59,426 bases of DNA from a virus. Under the pieces are notes generated by a model. The model was not told the origin of the DNA. It saw nothing but the letters and a program-made list of their open reading frames with translations, and did not search any database. A program made the position numbers and the translations under genes. Below, piece by piece: positions 45,394-54,005 of the stretch. Position 1 is the stretch's first letter. Each line of letters starts with the position of its first letter. The stretch lies in the IMG/VR virus record IMGVR_UViG_3300046542_000282, positions 1 through 59,426 of that record, one strand, 5' to 3'.

Positions 45394-45792
45394 TCAGATG
45401 AAGATGACGCGGGAGGCCAGGTCGACCTTGCCGGCGGCGTCCACGGCGACGGGGAGCTTGCTCTCCTTGATCACGCAGTGCAGGAGCATCGAGCCGACGG
45501 CGCTGGAGAGCGTCGCGCCACGTCGCGTGACGACCTCCGCACTCGTGAACAGGAAGCCGACGCAGGTCTGACGACCGTCCGTCTTCGTGTCGTCGTAGAG
45601 CCCGTACTTGCCCGACGCGGTGATCTTGCCGAGCGGAATGCCGCTCTTGATGTAGCCGTCCGGGTAGTGGGTGCCGGCCGTGAAGGTGGAGACGTCCAGG
45701 GTCACGCTGACGGCGAAGTCCGTGCCGTGCTCGTGGCCGAGCCAGTCCCGCTTGTCCTGAGAGAAGCTCTCAGTGATGAGTCCGAGGTTCAT
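45394..45792 (-). CDS. Head decoration protein (lambda gpD-like), 132 aa
   Basis: Compact beta-rich protein with YIKSGIPLGKITASGKYGLYD and TCVGFLFTSAEV, the signature of capsid-stabilising gpD-like proteins. Lies directly between scaffold and major capsid. ATG 45792 follows GGAGG. Confidence 0.85.
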   Translation of the reverse strand: MNLGLITESFSQDKRDWLGHEHGTDFAVSVTLDVSTFTAGTHYPDGYIKSGIPLGKITASGKYGLYDDTKTDGRQTCVGFLFTSAEVVTRRGATLSSAVGSMLLHCVIKESKLPVAVDAAGKVDLASRVIFI

Positions 45793-45815
45793 TGATCCTC
45801 CGTTGAGGGGGTGGG

Positions 45816-46493
45816 TCAGTTCTTCGCGTGGCGCTCGCGGTACAGGTCCGCACCCGCGCTCACGGTCTTCGAGCCGCCTCCGACGTCGCCTCCGCGGTTA
45901 CCGCCGGAGCGCGTGGAGCCGCCGGAGTTGCCTCCGCCCTGGGCGCCGAACAGCGCCTTCAGCGCGTCTGCGTCGGCCTCCAGCTCTTCCTTCGTGGCGC
46001 CCTGGAGGCGCGCAGCCTGCGCGGCCGTCAGACCCTTGTCGGAAGCGATTTCGAGGATGAGCGCCTTACGGGTCGCGGCGTCTCGCTCAGCCTTCGCGGT
46101 TGCGGCTTCCGCGGCAGCGTCGTCGCGCTCCTTCTGGAGTCGCTCCGTCTCACTGAGGTCCGCAGCCTGGCGAGCCTTCAGGTCTTCGTCCGCCTTGCGC
46201 AGCCGCTCCAGCTCCGCAGCGTCGGGCGCAGCGTTGGCGCGAGCCTCATGCTTGCGGGCGTGGTGCTTCCAGTACGCGACCTGATGGGCAGGTTCCATGT
46301 CCGCGACGGGCTTGCCGTCCGGGTAGCCATGCTCGTTGACGGTCGGAGCGCCACCAGTGCCGGCGGAGCCAGTACCGGTGCCGTCGCTCGTACCGTCGCC
46401 ACCGCCGATGAAGCGGATCGGACGGCCGTCCTTGCGGTAGCCGACGATCGTCTGAGGAGCGCGGGAAAGCGCGAAGGAGTGCGGAAGCTGCAT
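45816..46493 (-). CDS. Capsid scaffolding protein, 225 aa
   Basis: A Gly/Thr-rich N-terminal third, a long charged coiled coil (about residues 75-150) and a C-terminal capsid-binding region ending in ADLYRERHAKN. Composition and place upstream of the decoration and capsid genes fit a scaffold that is lost on maturation. Confidence 0.82.
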   Translation of the reverse strand: MQLPHSFALSRAPQTIVGYRKDGRPIRFIGGGDGTSDGTGTGSAGTGGAPTVNEHGYPDGKPVADMEPAHQVAYWKHHARKHEARANAAPDAAELERLRKADEDLKARQAADLSETERLQKERDDAAAEAATAKAERDAATRKALILEIASDKGLTAAQAARLQGATKEELEADADALKALFGAQGGGNSGGSTRSGGNRGGDVGGGSKTVSAGADLYRERHAKN

Positions 46494-46534
46494 GTGGTGG
46501 TCCCCTGTCGGGAGTCGTCAGCCCATGGCGGGCG

Positions 46535-47347
46535 TCAGGTCGGTTGGATGTCGTCAGGGCCTGTGAATCGCTGACCCTTAAAACCCAGGATTGGGCCGAT
46601 CTCCCCGTGATCGTTGGTCACGAGGATCTGTCGGTAGTCAATGGCGCGTGCCCCGCGGTCCGACTGGCCTAGGGCGTCCTCCACGGCCTTGTGGATCTGC
46701 TCTAGCTTCTGCTCGTCGATGACCTGTCCGGGGTCCTCGTCCGCCGTCACCAGCTTCACCAGGCAGTCGCAGCCAGGGTGGATAGGCGCCAGATCGCGCT
46801 TCATGTAGCGCTGGGTACTGGCGACGATGCACAGGGCGCAGTCGAACTCGCCCTGCAGCTCGCGAACGGTGTACTGGAACTTCGGGAGGTCGTCAGCCAC
46901 GTCGCGCACGGTGTGCGTACGGGCAAGCTGGAGATCCGTCTTCGTGAGGGTCTCCAGGCGGTGTTCCCCGCGGCTGACTGCCTCCTCCAGCGGAACGTTC
47001 TTGGAGAGCGCCGTCCATATCTCGTTGAACGGACGGCCGTAGACCTCGTACGGATCGACGCCGCGGAGGGACTTGCCCGTCACGGCGTCGAGGTCGAGGG
47101 CTACACGCTTCGCCTTGTCGTCGATCTCCTTATAGAGCTGCTCCAGATAGGACGCCGTCAGCGTCGCTACCTGACGTTGACCGGCAAGGATGATCGGGAC
47201 CGTGCGCGCCTTGAAGGACTTCGCGTCGGCGTCACGCCAGGAGCGAAGGCCTTTCCACGACTGGTCAGTTCGCCCTAGAACGCTCGTCCAGACCCCGCGC
47301 ACTGCCGACCCGTATCTACGGTCAAGCGGCGACAGGGCCATTGGCAT
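46535..47347 (-). CDS. MuF-like minor head protein, 270 aa
   Basis: Helical N-terminal half, then a C-terminal half with a CALC pair and HPGCDC motif, the zinc-type ending of MuF-like capsid morphogenesis proteins. It overlaps the portal gene end and lies before the scaffold, the usual order. Confidence 0.8.
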   Translation of the reverse strand: MPMALSPLDRRYGSAVRGVWTSVLGRTDQSWKGLRSWRDADAKSFKARTVPIILAGQRQVATLTASYLEQLYKEIDDKAKRVALDLDAVTGKSLRGVDPYEVYGRPFNEIWTALSKNVPLEEAVSRGEHRLETLTKTDLQLARTHTVRDVADDLPKFQYTVRELQGEFDCALCIVASTQRYMKRDLAPIHPGCDCLVKLVTADEDPGQVIDEQKLEQIHKAVEDALGQSDRGARAIDYRQILVTNDHGEIGPILGFKGQRFTGPDDIQPT

Positions 47348-48839
47348 CCCGTCCGATCACGGTCCGCTGGTCACGCGCCGCGCGGGCGTCGGCCAGGGAC
47401 GTCGGCTGAGGGGCCGCTGCTTCCGCGGCAGCCTGAGCAGCCAGGGCATCCGACGCACGGTCGATCTCCATACGGGCAATCTGCGTCGGTGTGTAGCCCA
47501 TGTCCTCCATGCGCTGACGCCACGGGACGCCGGCGGACTCCGCCTTCACTGCAGCGTCGGCCAGTTCGCTGATGGAGCGCGACTCGGGGTCACGCCAGAG
47601 CGTCTCAGCGTTGTACGCCGTCGCTCGGGCCTCATCACCGAGCACCCGGAAGGCCAGGCGCATCGTCTGCTCCCACGACTCACCGAAGGTGCGCTGTCGG
47701 TCGCGGACCTTGCTGACGAGTCCGGTCTCCGCGGCCTTCAGTGCGTCGCCGGAGACGTTGACCACGGCGCCGATCAGGTAGTGCGGAGGCGTGCGGGAGA
47801 TGGCTGCAAGATCCTGGACGGCCGACTCAACTGCCGAGACGTACGGCTTCAGGTCTGTCGCGGCGAACTCGCCGAACTTCGTATCGGGGTCCTCGCTCGT
47901 CCACAGGCTCTTAATGTCGAGCTTGTAGGGCGTGAGCTTCCTGCCCGTGATGGGATCCTCGTCGACCTCCAGACCCGATGCGTACCGTTGCCGGAAGGCT
48001 CCGTACTTCATCGCGGCGAGTAGGTTGATCAGGGAGAGCGTGATCCGGTTTTGGATCGTCAGCACGTCTTCGTGCTCCGCGAAGCCCATCAGTCGACGGT
48101 TACGCCGGTTGATGAACGGGATGAGCGGGACGTCCTTCAACAGGTTGGCTTGAGTGCCGTCCGTCGAGCTGGGCAGCGCGAAGGCGTCCCAGCCGCGGAG
48201 GGACGCGGAGTTACCGGCGAAGACTGGCGTCTGTGCCTTCGTGACGAAGTCGTAGATCTTCTCTGGCGTCCACAGCGTCGCGCGCGTGTTGCCCGTCCAG
48301 TCGTCCCGCCAGAGCTTCAGGCCTGCGGCGAGCTTCCGCCGACTGCCCTGCATGTGCTCGACGGCCACCTGACGGGGCGTCTCGTGCGTGATGACCGGAC
48401 GACCATCGTCGCCCCGCTCGACGAGGGCAAACGCCCTGCGCTGCGAGAGTGCGCCGTAATGGATCAGGTCGGCGTCCGCGTCGAGGCTGTTCTCCTGCCA
48501 GATGCGGTTGGCTTCGTCGTCCGCAGCCTGCGCACTGTCGCCGTCCGTCGGTGAGCCGAACCGGAACCCGTCGACGTGCATCCGCTCCACAGGAGAGTCA
48601 ATGACGAGACTCGTCCAGTTGGTCCGCGCGTCCTTCATCCACTCCGCGACCTCCGCGGGGTCGATACCAGGGACGTGTGGCAAGGGCGCCTTGTTCTCCG
48701 CGTACCGCCGGAGCGTGTTGAGGCCTGGCTCCGTCTCGCCGTCCTCGTCACGGCAGTCGTCCCGCTCGTCAAGGAGCTTCTTACCGAGCCGCTGCAGCCA
48801 CCAGCCGGGAGACTCCACCTTCGTTGCGTCGATAGGCAC
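47322..48839 (-). CDS. Portal protein, 505 aa
   Basis: SPP1-gp6-like portal: an N-terminal LRRYAENKAPLP motif, MHVDGF in the stem region, and a long C-terminal helical part. It forms the ring through which DNA enters and leaves the head. Lies directly downstream of the large terminase. Confidence 0.9.
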   Translation of the reverse strand: MPIDATKVESPGWWLQRLGKKLLDERDDCRDEDGETEPGLNTLRRYAENKAPLPHVPGIDPAEVAEWMKDARTNWTSLVIDSPVERMHVDGFRFGSPTDGDSAQAADDEANRIWQENSLDADADLIHYGALSQRRAFALVERGDDGRPVITHETPRQVAVEHMQGSRRKLAAGLKLWRDDWTGNTRATLWTPEKIYDFVTKAQTPVFAGNSASLRGWDAFALPSSTDGTQANLLKDVPLIPFINRRNRRLMGFAEHEDVLTIQNRITLSLINLLAAMKYGAFRQRYASGLEVDEDPITGRKLTPYKLDIKSLWTSEDPDTKFGEFAATDLKPYVSAVESAVQDLAAISRTPPHYLIGAVVNVSGDALKAAETGLVSKVRDRQRTFGESWEQTMRLAFRVLGDEARATAYNAETLWRDPESRSISELADAAVKAESAGVPWRQRMEDMGYTPTQIARMEIDRASDALAAQAAAEAAAPQPTSLADARAARDQRTVIGRDANGPVAA

Positions 48840-48851
48840 TTACGGACCTCC

Positions 48852-50561
48852 CTAAAAGGCGTGTAGCTTCGAGGAGCGCTTTTTGCGCTTCGTGATTCCT
48901 GCTGCGACAGCGTCCGCGCGGCACTCGTAGGCGAGTACGGCGCTCATGGCGGCGTCGATCTTCTTTGGGGACTTCGCGTGCTCCTTGCCGATGCCCATAT
49001 GGTTGCGGCCCATCGGACGGCGCTTCGCGTTCAGCACGTGGCGGGAGAGGGTGGCGCCCAGCTTCGAGAACGGTGCCTCGTCGTCAGCCTTTTCGGTGCC
49101 GGCGTACGAAAGCGCCTTGTCGTCGACGGCCTCTGTGAAGCGGTCTAGAGCGTGCTCCATGGCCGTCGGGCGGTTGGTCCACCACTCCAGCGGGCGCGCC
49201 TGCGTGGCGCTCACCTGGAGGCCTTCACCGTGGTCACGGGTCCAGGCGTCGACGTAGTCTTGCCAGTGCGGCGGGTCGCAGTAGAAACCGGCAACCTCGT
49301 ACTTGTCGAAGGCTCTGGCAACGGCTGCGTCTACCGCTTCGCGGTCGACCTGCCATCCTTCGCCCTCCGGTCCTTCCGGTTTTTCCCAGCATCCGAGGAG
49401 CTGGAGATGCCCGTCGGACACGCGGCAAGCGGTGAGCGCTGTTGCGTCGTCGCGGATGGATCCGTCGAAGCCGAGCGTGATCAGCTCACCGCGGGCTATC
49501 TCCTCCGGCCGGCGGCAGATCTCCCACGCGTCGGAGTCCATCCACGCGTCTGAGCTGCTCGTCCGGGAGTTGAGAAAGTAGCGCTTGCCGTCGGCACTGT
49601 CGTTGCGCAGGTCGTAGAAGTCATCGACGAGCGTTTCGAGGTCCATCCACTCCATGGCGTCGCCGTAGGAGTCGAGGAGCGCTGAGCGGAGTTCATCCTC
49701 GTTTTTGAGGTCTTTGCAGATGCCGTATCGGTGGTCGTAGAGGAGACGAGCGCGACCGCGCTTCTTCTTCCCCTCGCGGATTGCTTCCGCTTCCTCGTAG
49801 GTGCGTTCAGCGACGGAGTCTTGCCCCGGGGCGAACATCGTCGTGGTTTCGAGATACCACGTGCCTGCGCCCTTCTTCCTCTTGCGGAGGTTTCGGGTCA
49901 CCGTCGCATACATGCGCCGCAGCTCAGGCGTGTTGTAGAGGTGGGTCTCATCGAAGCAGACCCACGTTTCTTTGCCGCCGTCCTTCGACGAGGACGATGC
50001 GGTCGACGGGGTTATCTCTCCACCGTCAGGGAGATTGATCTTTGTCAGTCCCGGGTCCACGCCCGGCACCTGCGACAGGGGCGACGCCTCGTCGGTCAGG
50101 TTGAAGTACACAGTGTCGTAGACGTTGCCGGTCTGCCCCTCCTCCGTCGCCATGATGCGGAGATAGGGGACGCGGACCGGGCGCCCAATAGGCTCACCGG
50201 GCTCGTAGACGTACTCGAAGCCCAGCCCCCAGGGGTCGCGGTAGACCTCCCCGCCCTCGGCCCACCCGTCGAAGCGGCAGGGGCCGAAAGCCTCGAAGAG
50301 ACCGAGTCGCGCACCGAGCCCGGACTTGTCACAGCCCTTCGGGCGAGAGAAGAACGCGGAGTCGTACAGCATCTTGCCGGCGTGGTCGTCGACCGCGTAG
50401 CAGTCCACGACGAAGCCCGTGTACTCGTCACCGTGGCGCACCGGTTCGCCCTGGACGTCGCCAGGGCCGTGCACGACGAAGTACTCCATCCATGCGACCG
50501 CCATCCACCCGAGAGAGCGGGAGCGGTCGTGACCGGGGGCGCGCACAGTAACGTGCGGCAT
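48852..50561 (-). CDS. Terminase large subunit, 569 aa
   Basis: Packaging motor. The ATPase part has a Walker-A-like RPKGCDKSG (near residue 75) and a Walker-B-like VCFDETH (near 207). The nuclease part has LGFDGS with its catalytic Asp near 366 and a later GFYCDPPHW. ATG 50561 follows TAGGAGA. Confidence 0.9.
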   Translation of the reverse strand: MPHVTVRAPGHDRSRSLGWMAVAWMEYFVVHGPGDVQGEPVRHGDEYTGFVVDCYAVDDHAGKMLYDSAFFSRPKGCDKSGLGARLGLFEAFGPCRFDGWAEGGEVYRDPWGLGFEYVYEPGEPIGRPVRVPYLRIMATEEGQTGNVYDTVYFNLTDEASPLSQVPGVDPGLTKINLPDGGEITPSTASSSSKDGGKETWVCFDETHLYNTPELRRMYATVTRNLRKRKKGAGTWYLETTTMFAPGQDSVAERTYEEAEAIREGKKKRGRARLLYDHRYGICKDLKNEDELRSALLDSYGDAMEWMDLETLVDDFYDLRNDSADGKRYFLNSRTSSSDAWMDSDAWEICRRPEEIARGELITLGFDGSIRDDATALTACRVSDGHLQLLGCWEKPEGPEGEGWQVDREAVDAAVARAFDKYEVAGFYCDPPHWQDYVDAWTRDHGEGLQVSATQARPLEWWTNRPTAMEHALDRFTEAVDDKALSYAGTEKADDEAPFSKLGATLSRHVLNAKRRPMGRNHMGIGKEHAKSPKKIDAAMSAVLAYECRADAVAAGITKRKKRSSKLHAF

Positions 50562-50569
50562 CCGGTCTC

Positions 50570-51028
50570 CTAGCCTGTGAGACGCGCCCTGCGCGAGTTG
50601 ATGTCGGTTACCCCGTCGGGGCGCTGAGCGGGCTTCTGCGGGGCGTTCACGGGGTCGTCTACCTTGAGCTTCAGACGGGCCCTGTCCTCCGGCGTAGCGC
50701 CGAATTTGGCGGCACGGAGGCGCACTTCAGAGGCGAACTCCCACCGACCCTTGGCCCACATCGTGTGGTGCATCAGGGCGGTGTCGATCAGGAAGAGCCA
50801 GTCCGTTTGGACGAAGGTCTGAGCCTGCGCTGAGCTACGCCAGGAGTCCCACCAGAGCTGTGTCATGGGGTGCCATTCGACGTCGACGCCGTCCTCTTCA
50901 CCGAGGACGCCCGCGGGGAGTTCAGGGCCGCGCAGCTCGTCGTCAGGAGAGATGACCGTCTCCGGCTCCGCGGCGTTGCGCCTGCGTCGCTTCGCAGGAT
51001 CCTTCGGAGCGGGTCCGCGGCCAGCCAT
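50570..51028 (-). CDS. Terminase small subunit, 152 aa
   Basis: A basic Pro/Lys/Arg-rich N-terminus (GPAPKDPAKRRRRN) and a helical core with WWDSWRSSAQAQ are typical of P27-like small terminases, which recognise the packaging site. It directly precedes the large subunit. Confidence 0.8.
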   Translation of the reverse strand: MAGRGPAPKDPAKRRRRNAAEPETVISPDDELRGPELPAGVLGEEDGVDVEWHPMTQLWWDSWRSSAQAQTFVQTDWLFLIDTALMHHTMWAKGRWEFASEVRLRAAKFGATPEDRARLKLKVDDPVNAPQKPAQRPDGVTDINSRRARLTG

Positions 51029-51237
51029 CAGGACGCCTCAATCGTCATGGGGAAACCGCACGCCCGACGAGCCAGGCCCATGCGCCAGATCAGACGCTCG
51101 ATAGCCAGAAGGGCGCGGAGTTCGTCGTCCGTGGTCACGTGCGTCTCGTCGAAGACGATCGGAGCGGGGTCGCCGTGTTCGTTCTCTGGCTCGAAGCGGA
51201 AGGGTGCAGCGCACCATCCCGTGGGCATCTCGCCCAT
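51028..51237 (-). CDS. Hypothetical protein, 69 aa
   Basis: Beta-like N-terminus, then a helix with ALLAIERLIWRMGLA. Coupled to the small terminase at its stop. No family recognised. Confidence 0.65.
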   Translation of the reverse strand: MGEMPTGWCAAPFRFEPENEHGDPAPIVFDETHVTTDDELRALLAIERLIWRMGLARRACGFPMTIEAS

Positions 51238-51283
51238 AGGTACCTCCCGGGGAAGGACGGCGTGAGCCGCCCATGTCGGGGAG

Positions 51284-51886
51284 CTACCGAGCCGTCAGCT
51301 TGGAAACCACCGCGGAGAGGTCCGCGAGGATGGACGGGCAAGAGCCATGTCGGCGGCCCGTCATTGCGATGTACCGGCCAGTCCCGTAGATCTCTACGGC
51401 CGTACCGTCTGGGCGTCGGATCTTCCGTCCATGGCGGACGTCAGCGCGGCCCCAGATGTGCAATCCGTCGCCGGACGGGGACACCTCTACGTAGGTGGCG
51501 CCCGCGTCGCGGAGAACGGCTGCAGCCCACGGGGCGAGTTGCCCAGTGAGCGGGTTAAGGCAGTGGTCCAGGTCGAGACAGACCACGTCGTCGACGTCGG
51601 AGAGGACGAAGCCTAGACCGACACCGGCTGTGGAGGACGAGGCCTCCGTGTACGTGCTCCAGGTGCGCGGGTTGGTCGACGACGCAGCCATGCCGGCCGA
51701 CGTCAGCGGGACCTTCCTCGCGTCGCGGCGGACCCACCTGTCGCGGATCCGCAGCTCCTCGGGGAGCGGGTTCTTCTTCGCCGCACGGTGCGAAGCGACA
51801 CGGCAACGAGTGGAGCAGAAGCGCGCTCGGTGCGAATGCCTCGCCCCCAGGTGCTCCGGGCACCACTCGCATTTCCGTGTGTTCAT
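51284..51886 (-). CDS. Prim-pol (AEP)-like protein with N-terminal zinc finger, 200 aa
   Basis: The N-terminus has a CEWC pair and a FCSTRC pair, a zinc finger. The rest matches bifunctional primase-polymerase domains: GFVLSDVDDVVCLDLDHC (acidic metal site near 105-108), EVSPSGDGLHIWG (near 136-146) and VEIYGTGRYIAMTG. It stands at the head of the packaging genes. It is a second possible primase beside the primase-helicase. ATG 51886 lies seven bases after a TAGAAT box, so its mRNA may be leaderless. Confidence 0.75.
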   Translation of the reverse strand: MNTRKCEWCPEHLGARHSHRARFCSTRCRVASHRAAKKNPLPEELRIRDRWVRRDARKVPLTSAGMAASSTNPRTWSTYTEASSSTAGVGLGFVLSDVDDVVCLDLDHCLNPLTGQLAPWAAAVLRDAGATYVEVSPSGDGLHIWGRADVRHGRKIRRPDGTAVEIYGTGRYIAMTGRRHGSCPSILADLSAVVSKLTAR

Positions 51887-51893
51887 GGGTCCT

Positions 51894-51923
51894 ATTCTAG
51901 TGCGGCGTGTAACGGTAAAGCAA
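51894..51923 (-). promoter_or_regulatory. Sigma-70-like promoter for prim-pol and late genes
   Basis: TTGCTT, 18 bp, TAGAAT, then seven bases to ATG 51886. One of the best consensus promoters in the window, with an unusually short or absent leader. Confidence 0.65.
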
Positions 51924-51941
51924 GCCCTGAGCTGGGACGAT

Positions 51942-52106
51942 TCACGGAGCTGTGAGACCGGAGCGCTGTGCGTCCGTCTCCCGTTTCGGGGTCCAGATCA
52001 GCCCAACGGGCCGGCGTTCGGGCCTCCAGGAGGCTCCTGCGGACGCCATGGCCACATCCTCCAGACCCGTACAGAGCGCGAGGCCCAGCACCTCTTCGGT
52101 GCTCAT
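51942..52106 (-). CDS. Hypothetical protein, 54 aa
   Basis: A clean frame from ATG 52106 (or TTG 52118, better placed behind GGGGGGTGA) to 51942. The N-terminus STEEVLGLALCTGLEDVAMA is helical and the rest basic. No family recognised. Confidence 0.55.
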   Translation of the reverse strand: MSTEEVLGLALCTGLEDVAMASAGASWRPERRPVGLIWTPKRETDAQRSGLTAP

Positions 52107-52136
52107 GGTCTTGATCAAGGGGTCACCCCCCTGGTC

Positions 52137-52177
52137 GTTAGTTCGCCTAACTAGTCACAATCGTTCGTTTGGCTAAC
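52137..52177. promoter_or_regulatory. Paired 15-bp operator candidate ahead of late genes
   Basis: Two similar 15-mers, GTTAGTTCGCCTAAC (52137-52151) and GTTCGTTTGGCTAAC (52163-52177), start 26 bp apart. Each contains a version of the GCCAAACTAAC 11-mer found in the nested palindromes. The region is AT-rich for this genome and lies upstream of the 51942 gene and the late region. Confidence 0.6.
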
Positions 52178-52424
52178 TAATGTCTGCGGTGAAGCCGGCG
52201 CGAGGCTCGCGGCGATCACCATCGGCCAGGGCTCCGCGGATCTCCAGCCGGCTCGGGACGAGCGTCAGCGTGATCGTCGTGCAGCGTCGCTCTGTTCCTA
52301 CGCTGATCTTCGGTGCCTTCGCGAGACGACCAACGTCAACACCGTTCACTATCACGCGTGTCACACTCACGCCTGCCTCGCCTGTGTCCTCTGCCTCCTC
52401 CAGCACCACATGGGCACCGCTCAT
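52173..52424 (-). CDS. Hypothetical beta-rich protein, 83 aa
   Basis: Starts at ATG 52424 behind GGAGG. Beta-rich throughout (VSVTRVIVNGVDVGRL ... TITLTLVPSRLEI), a pattern common in small actinophage proteins close to the terminase. No function assigned. Confidence 0.65.
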   Translation of the reverse strand: MSGAHVVLEEAEDTGEAGVSVTRVIVNGVDVGRLAKAPKISVGTERRCTTITLTLVPSRLEIRGALADGDRREPRAGFTADIS

Positions 52425-52427
52425 GGG

Positions 52428-52733
52428 CTAGTCCTCCAGTGCTGGGTGTGTGGGCTTGGGCCGCTCAGTACGCACGCGTGTAAGGGCTGCTGCTGTACCG
52501 CCCTCACTGCTGCTCTTGTGCGTGTGACACCACGTACACAACGCCCTCAGGTTGGCCATGCTGTGGTCGTCACCGGGCTCTATGTGGTCCACCTGATTGG
52601 CAGGCAGGCCACACACGCGGCCGTCAGAGAAGGCCATGGTGCAGGCGTGCTTGTCCCTGCGCAGTACACGGGCGCGTACGCGAGCCCAGTCCTTAGGAAG
52701 GCGGGCTCTGCGCGTGCTGCCCTGCCACGCCAT
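52428..52733 (-). CDS. HNH endonuclease next to the packaging genes, 101 aa
   Basis: HNH core VDHIEPGDDHSMANLRALCTWCHTHKS with a Cys pair (CTWC) and an upstream Cys pair (HACTM ... RVCG). HNH proteins beside terminase genes often assist DNA cleavage for packaging in siphoviruses. It heads the leftward late cluster. Confidence 0.82.
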   Translation of the reverse strand: MAWQGSTRRARLPKDWARVRARVLRRDKHACTMAFSDGRVCGLPANQVDHIEPGDDHSMANLRALCTWCHTHKSSSEGGTAAALTRVRTERPKPTHPALED

Positions 52734-52816
52734 AACGCCTCCTCGTCGTGCGCCTATGCCTTACGCTGGCTGCTCCGTGTGGCCAGGGGAGGCCACGTTC
52801 CATGGGGGGTTGCGTT

Positions 52817-53446
52817 ATGCGCGCTTACATACGACGTGCTGCTGTGCCGGCCGTACTGCTGTCCGCTCTCGCAGTGGGGTGCACGTCAGGGGGTACGGCA
52901 GATAAGGCCGATCCGAAGCCGTCCGCCAGTGCGAAGGCCGTGGTGGACGCTGCGTCAGAGGAGCCGTCAGCGGCGCCGTCCTCGTCCGCTCCAGCCGCCC
53001 CGGAGTTGAAGGTTGGGGAAACTGGGACGTACGACGTCGGCAAGACAGACGACACGGGCGAGAACTACAAGGTCACGTCGAAGATGCAAGTGACCGTCGT
53101 GAGTGCGAAGTACGTGACGCCGGCTGAGATCGATACGACCAACAAGCCTGAGCAAGGGCAGTTCGTGAAGCTGACGCTCACGCTCAAGAACGTGGGCAAG
53201 GCTCCAGCGGACTTTGCTGCGTACGGGATGATGAAGTGGGAGGACGCTCAAACGGCCGCGCAGGAGGCGACGACGCTTGAAGGTGTCGGTGACGGGCCGG
53301 ACCTCGACACGACGTACAAGCCGGGGCAGTCCGTTACCGGGAGCCTCGTCCTCGACGTCGCCCGCAAGGGCGGGACCGTGAGCTACGTCGGAACGGACAA
53401 CCCGAGCGCCGATGCGGCGTTCAAGGTTGCGTTGCCGACGTCCTGA
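52817..53446 (+). CDS. Lipoprotein with DUF4352-like domain, 209 aa
   Basis: ATG 52817 follows GGGGGG. A signal peptide ends in the lipobox LAVGC (Cys near 23). A Ser/Ala/Pro-rich linker is followed by a DUF4352-like beta domain (QFVKLTLTLKNVGKAPADF). It is one of very few plus-strand genes, transcribed against the late operon with its own terminator, so it may be expressed from the prophage. A surface lipoprotein made in lysogeny suggests superinfection exclusion; this is inference. Confidence 0.8.
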   Translation: MRAYIRRAAVPAVLLSALAVGCTSGGTADKADPKPSASAKAVVDAASEEPSAAPSSSAPAAPELKVGETGTYDVGKTDDTGENYKVTSKMQVTVVSAKYVTPAEIDTTNKPEQGQFVKLTLTLKNVGKAPADFAAYGMMKWEDAQTAAQEATTLEGVGDGPDLDTTYKPGQSVTGSLVLDVARKGGTVSYVGTDNPSADAAFKVALPTS

Positions 53447-53454
53447 ACGTAGTC

Positions 53455-53491
53455 AGCCCCGCTCGCGGGAGTGGTCCTCCGCGGCGGGGCT
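53455..53491. terminator. Bidirectional terminator
   Basis: AGCCCCGC/GCGGGGCT stem with a further internal stem, between the plus-strand lipoprotein and the minus-strand gene ending at 53511. Confidence 0.75.
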
Positions 53492-53510
53492 TGTCTATGT
53501 GGCGGGCGCG

Positions 53511-53840
53511 TCACACCCTCACAGGTGCGATCGTCAGTTCGGCGTTGTCCACGTCGATGAGCAGACGCCCGCCGTACTCGCTCGGGTCGAACGGGCCGAA
53601 GAGCTGCTCTGCGCCGGCCGCGAGGGTTTCCGTCCGCGGAGCCACGGAGAAACCGTCGACCGTCTTCGAGAGCCTGAACGTGATCGTCCGTGCAACGGTG
53701 GAGCCGGTGTTCTTCACGAGGACACCAAGACGCCCGTCGTTACCGTCGATGCTGTGGTTGTTCACGGGGTCGCCCACCGTCCTGGTTACCGTCGTCCCTT
53801 CACGGGTCGCAGCAAGAACGGAAATGGTTGTGCGTGGCAT
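53511..53840 (-). CDS. Hypothetical beta-sandwich protein, 109 aa
   Basis: Starts at ATG 53840 after GGAGG; the longer frame would cross the tRNA gene. Beta-rich with NHSIDGNDGRLGVLVKNTGS and FGPFDPSEYGG, a pattern like small capsid or tail decoration proteins. Located away from the structural operon, so the role is unknown. Confidence 0.65.
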   Translation of the reverse strand: MPRTTISVLAATREGTTVTRTVGDPVNNHSIDGNDGRLGVLVKNTGSTVARTITFRLSKTVDGFSVAPRTETLAAGAEQLFGPFDPSEYGGRLLIDVDNAELTIAPVRV

Positions 53841-53917
53841 GTGGCCTCCGTGGTGTTCTCCGGCAGCCTCTGCCTCCGGCGGAGCCCTGTGACCGGGATG
53901 TCCGGTCGCCGGATGAG

Positions 53918-53990
53918 TCGGGGTGGCCGGTCTCGAACCGACGACCTCCCGCTCCCAAAGCGGGCGCGCTACCAACTGCGCTACACCCCG
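53918..53990 (-). tRNA. tRNA-Pro(TGG)
   Basis: Read leftward: acceptor CGGGGTG/CACCCCG with A73, D arm with AGTTGG, anticodon stem CCCGC/GCGGG with loop TTTGGGA (anticodon TGG), and a T arm with TTCGAGA. All four arms pair well. No encoded CCA. Confidence 0.92.
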
Positions 53991-53993
53991 GCG

Positions 53994-53999
53994 TAGAAT
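53994..53999 (+). promoter_or_regulatory. -10 box for a leaderless plus-strand gene
   Basis: TAGAAT followed by six bases and GTG 54006. The -35 region would lie within the tRNA-Pro gene and is not clear. Confidence 0.5.
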
Positions 54000-54005
54000 G
54001 TTCGT

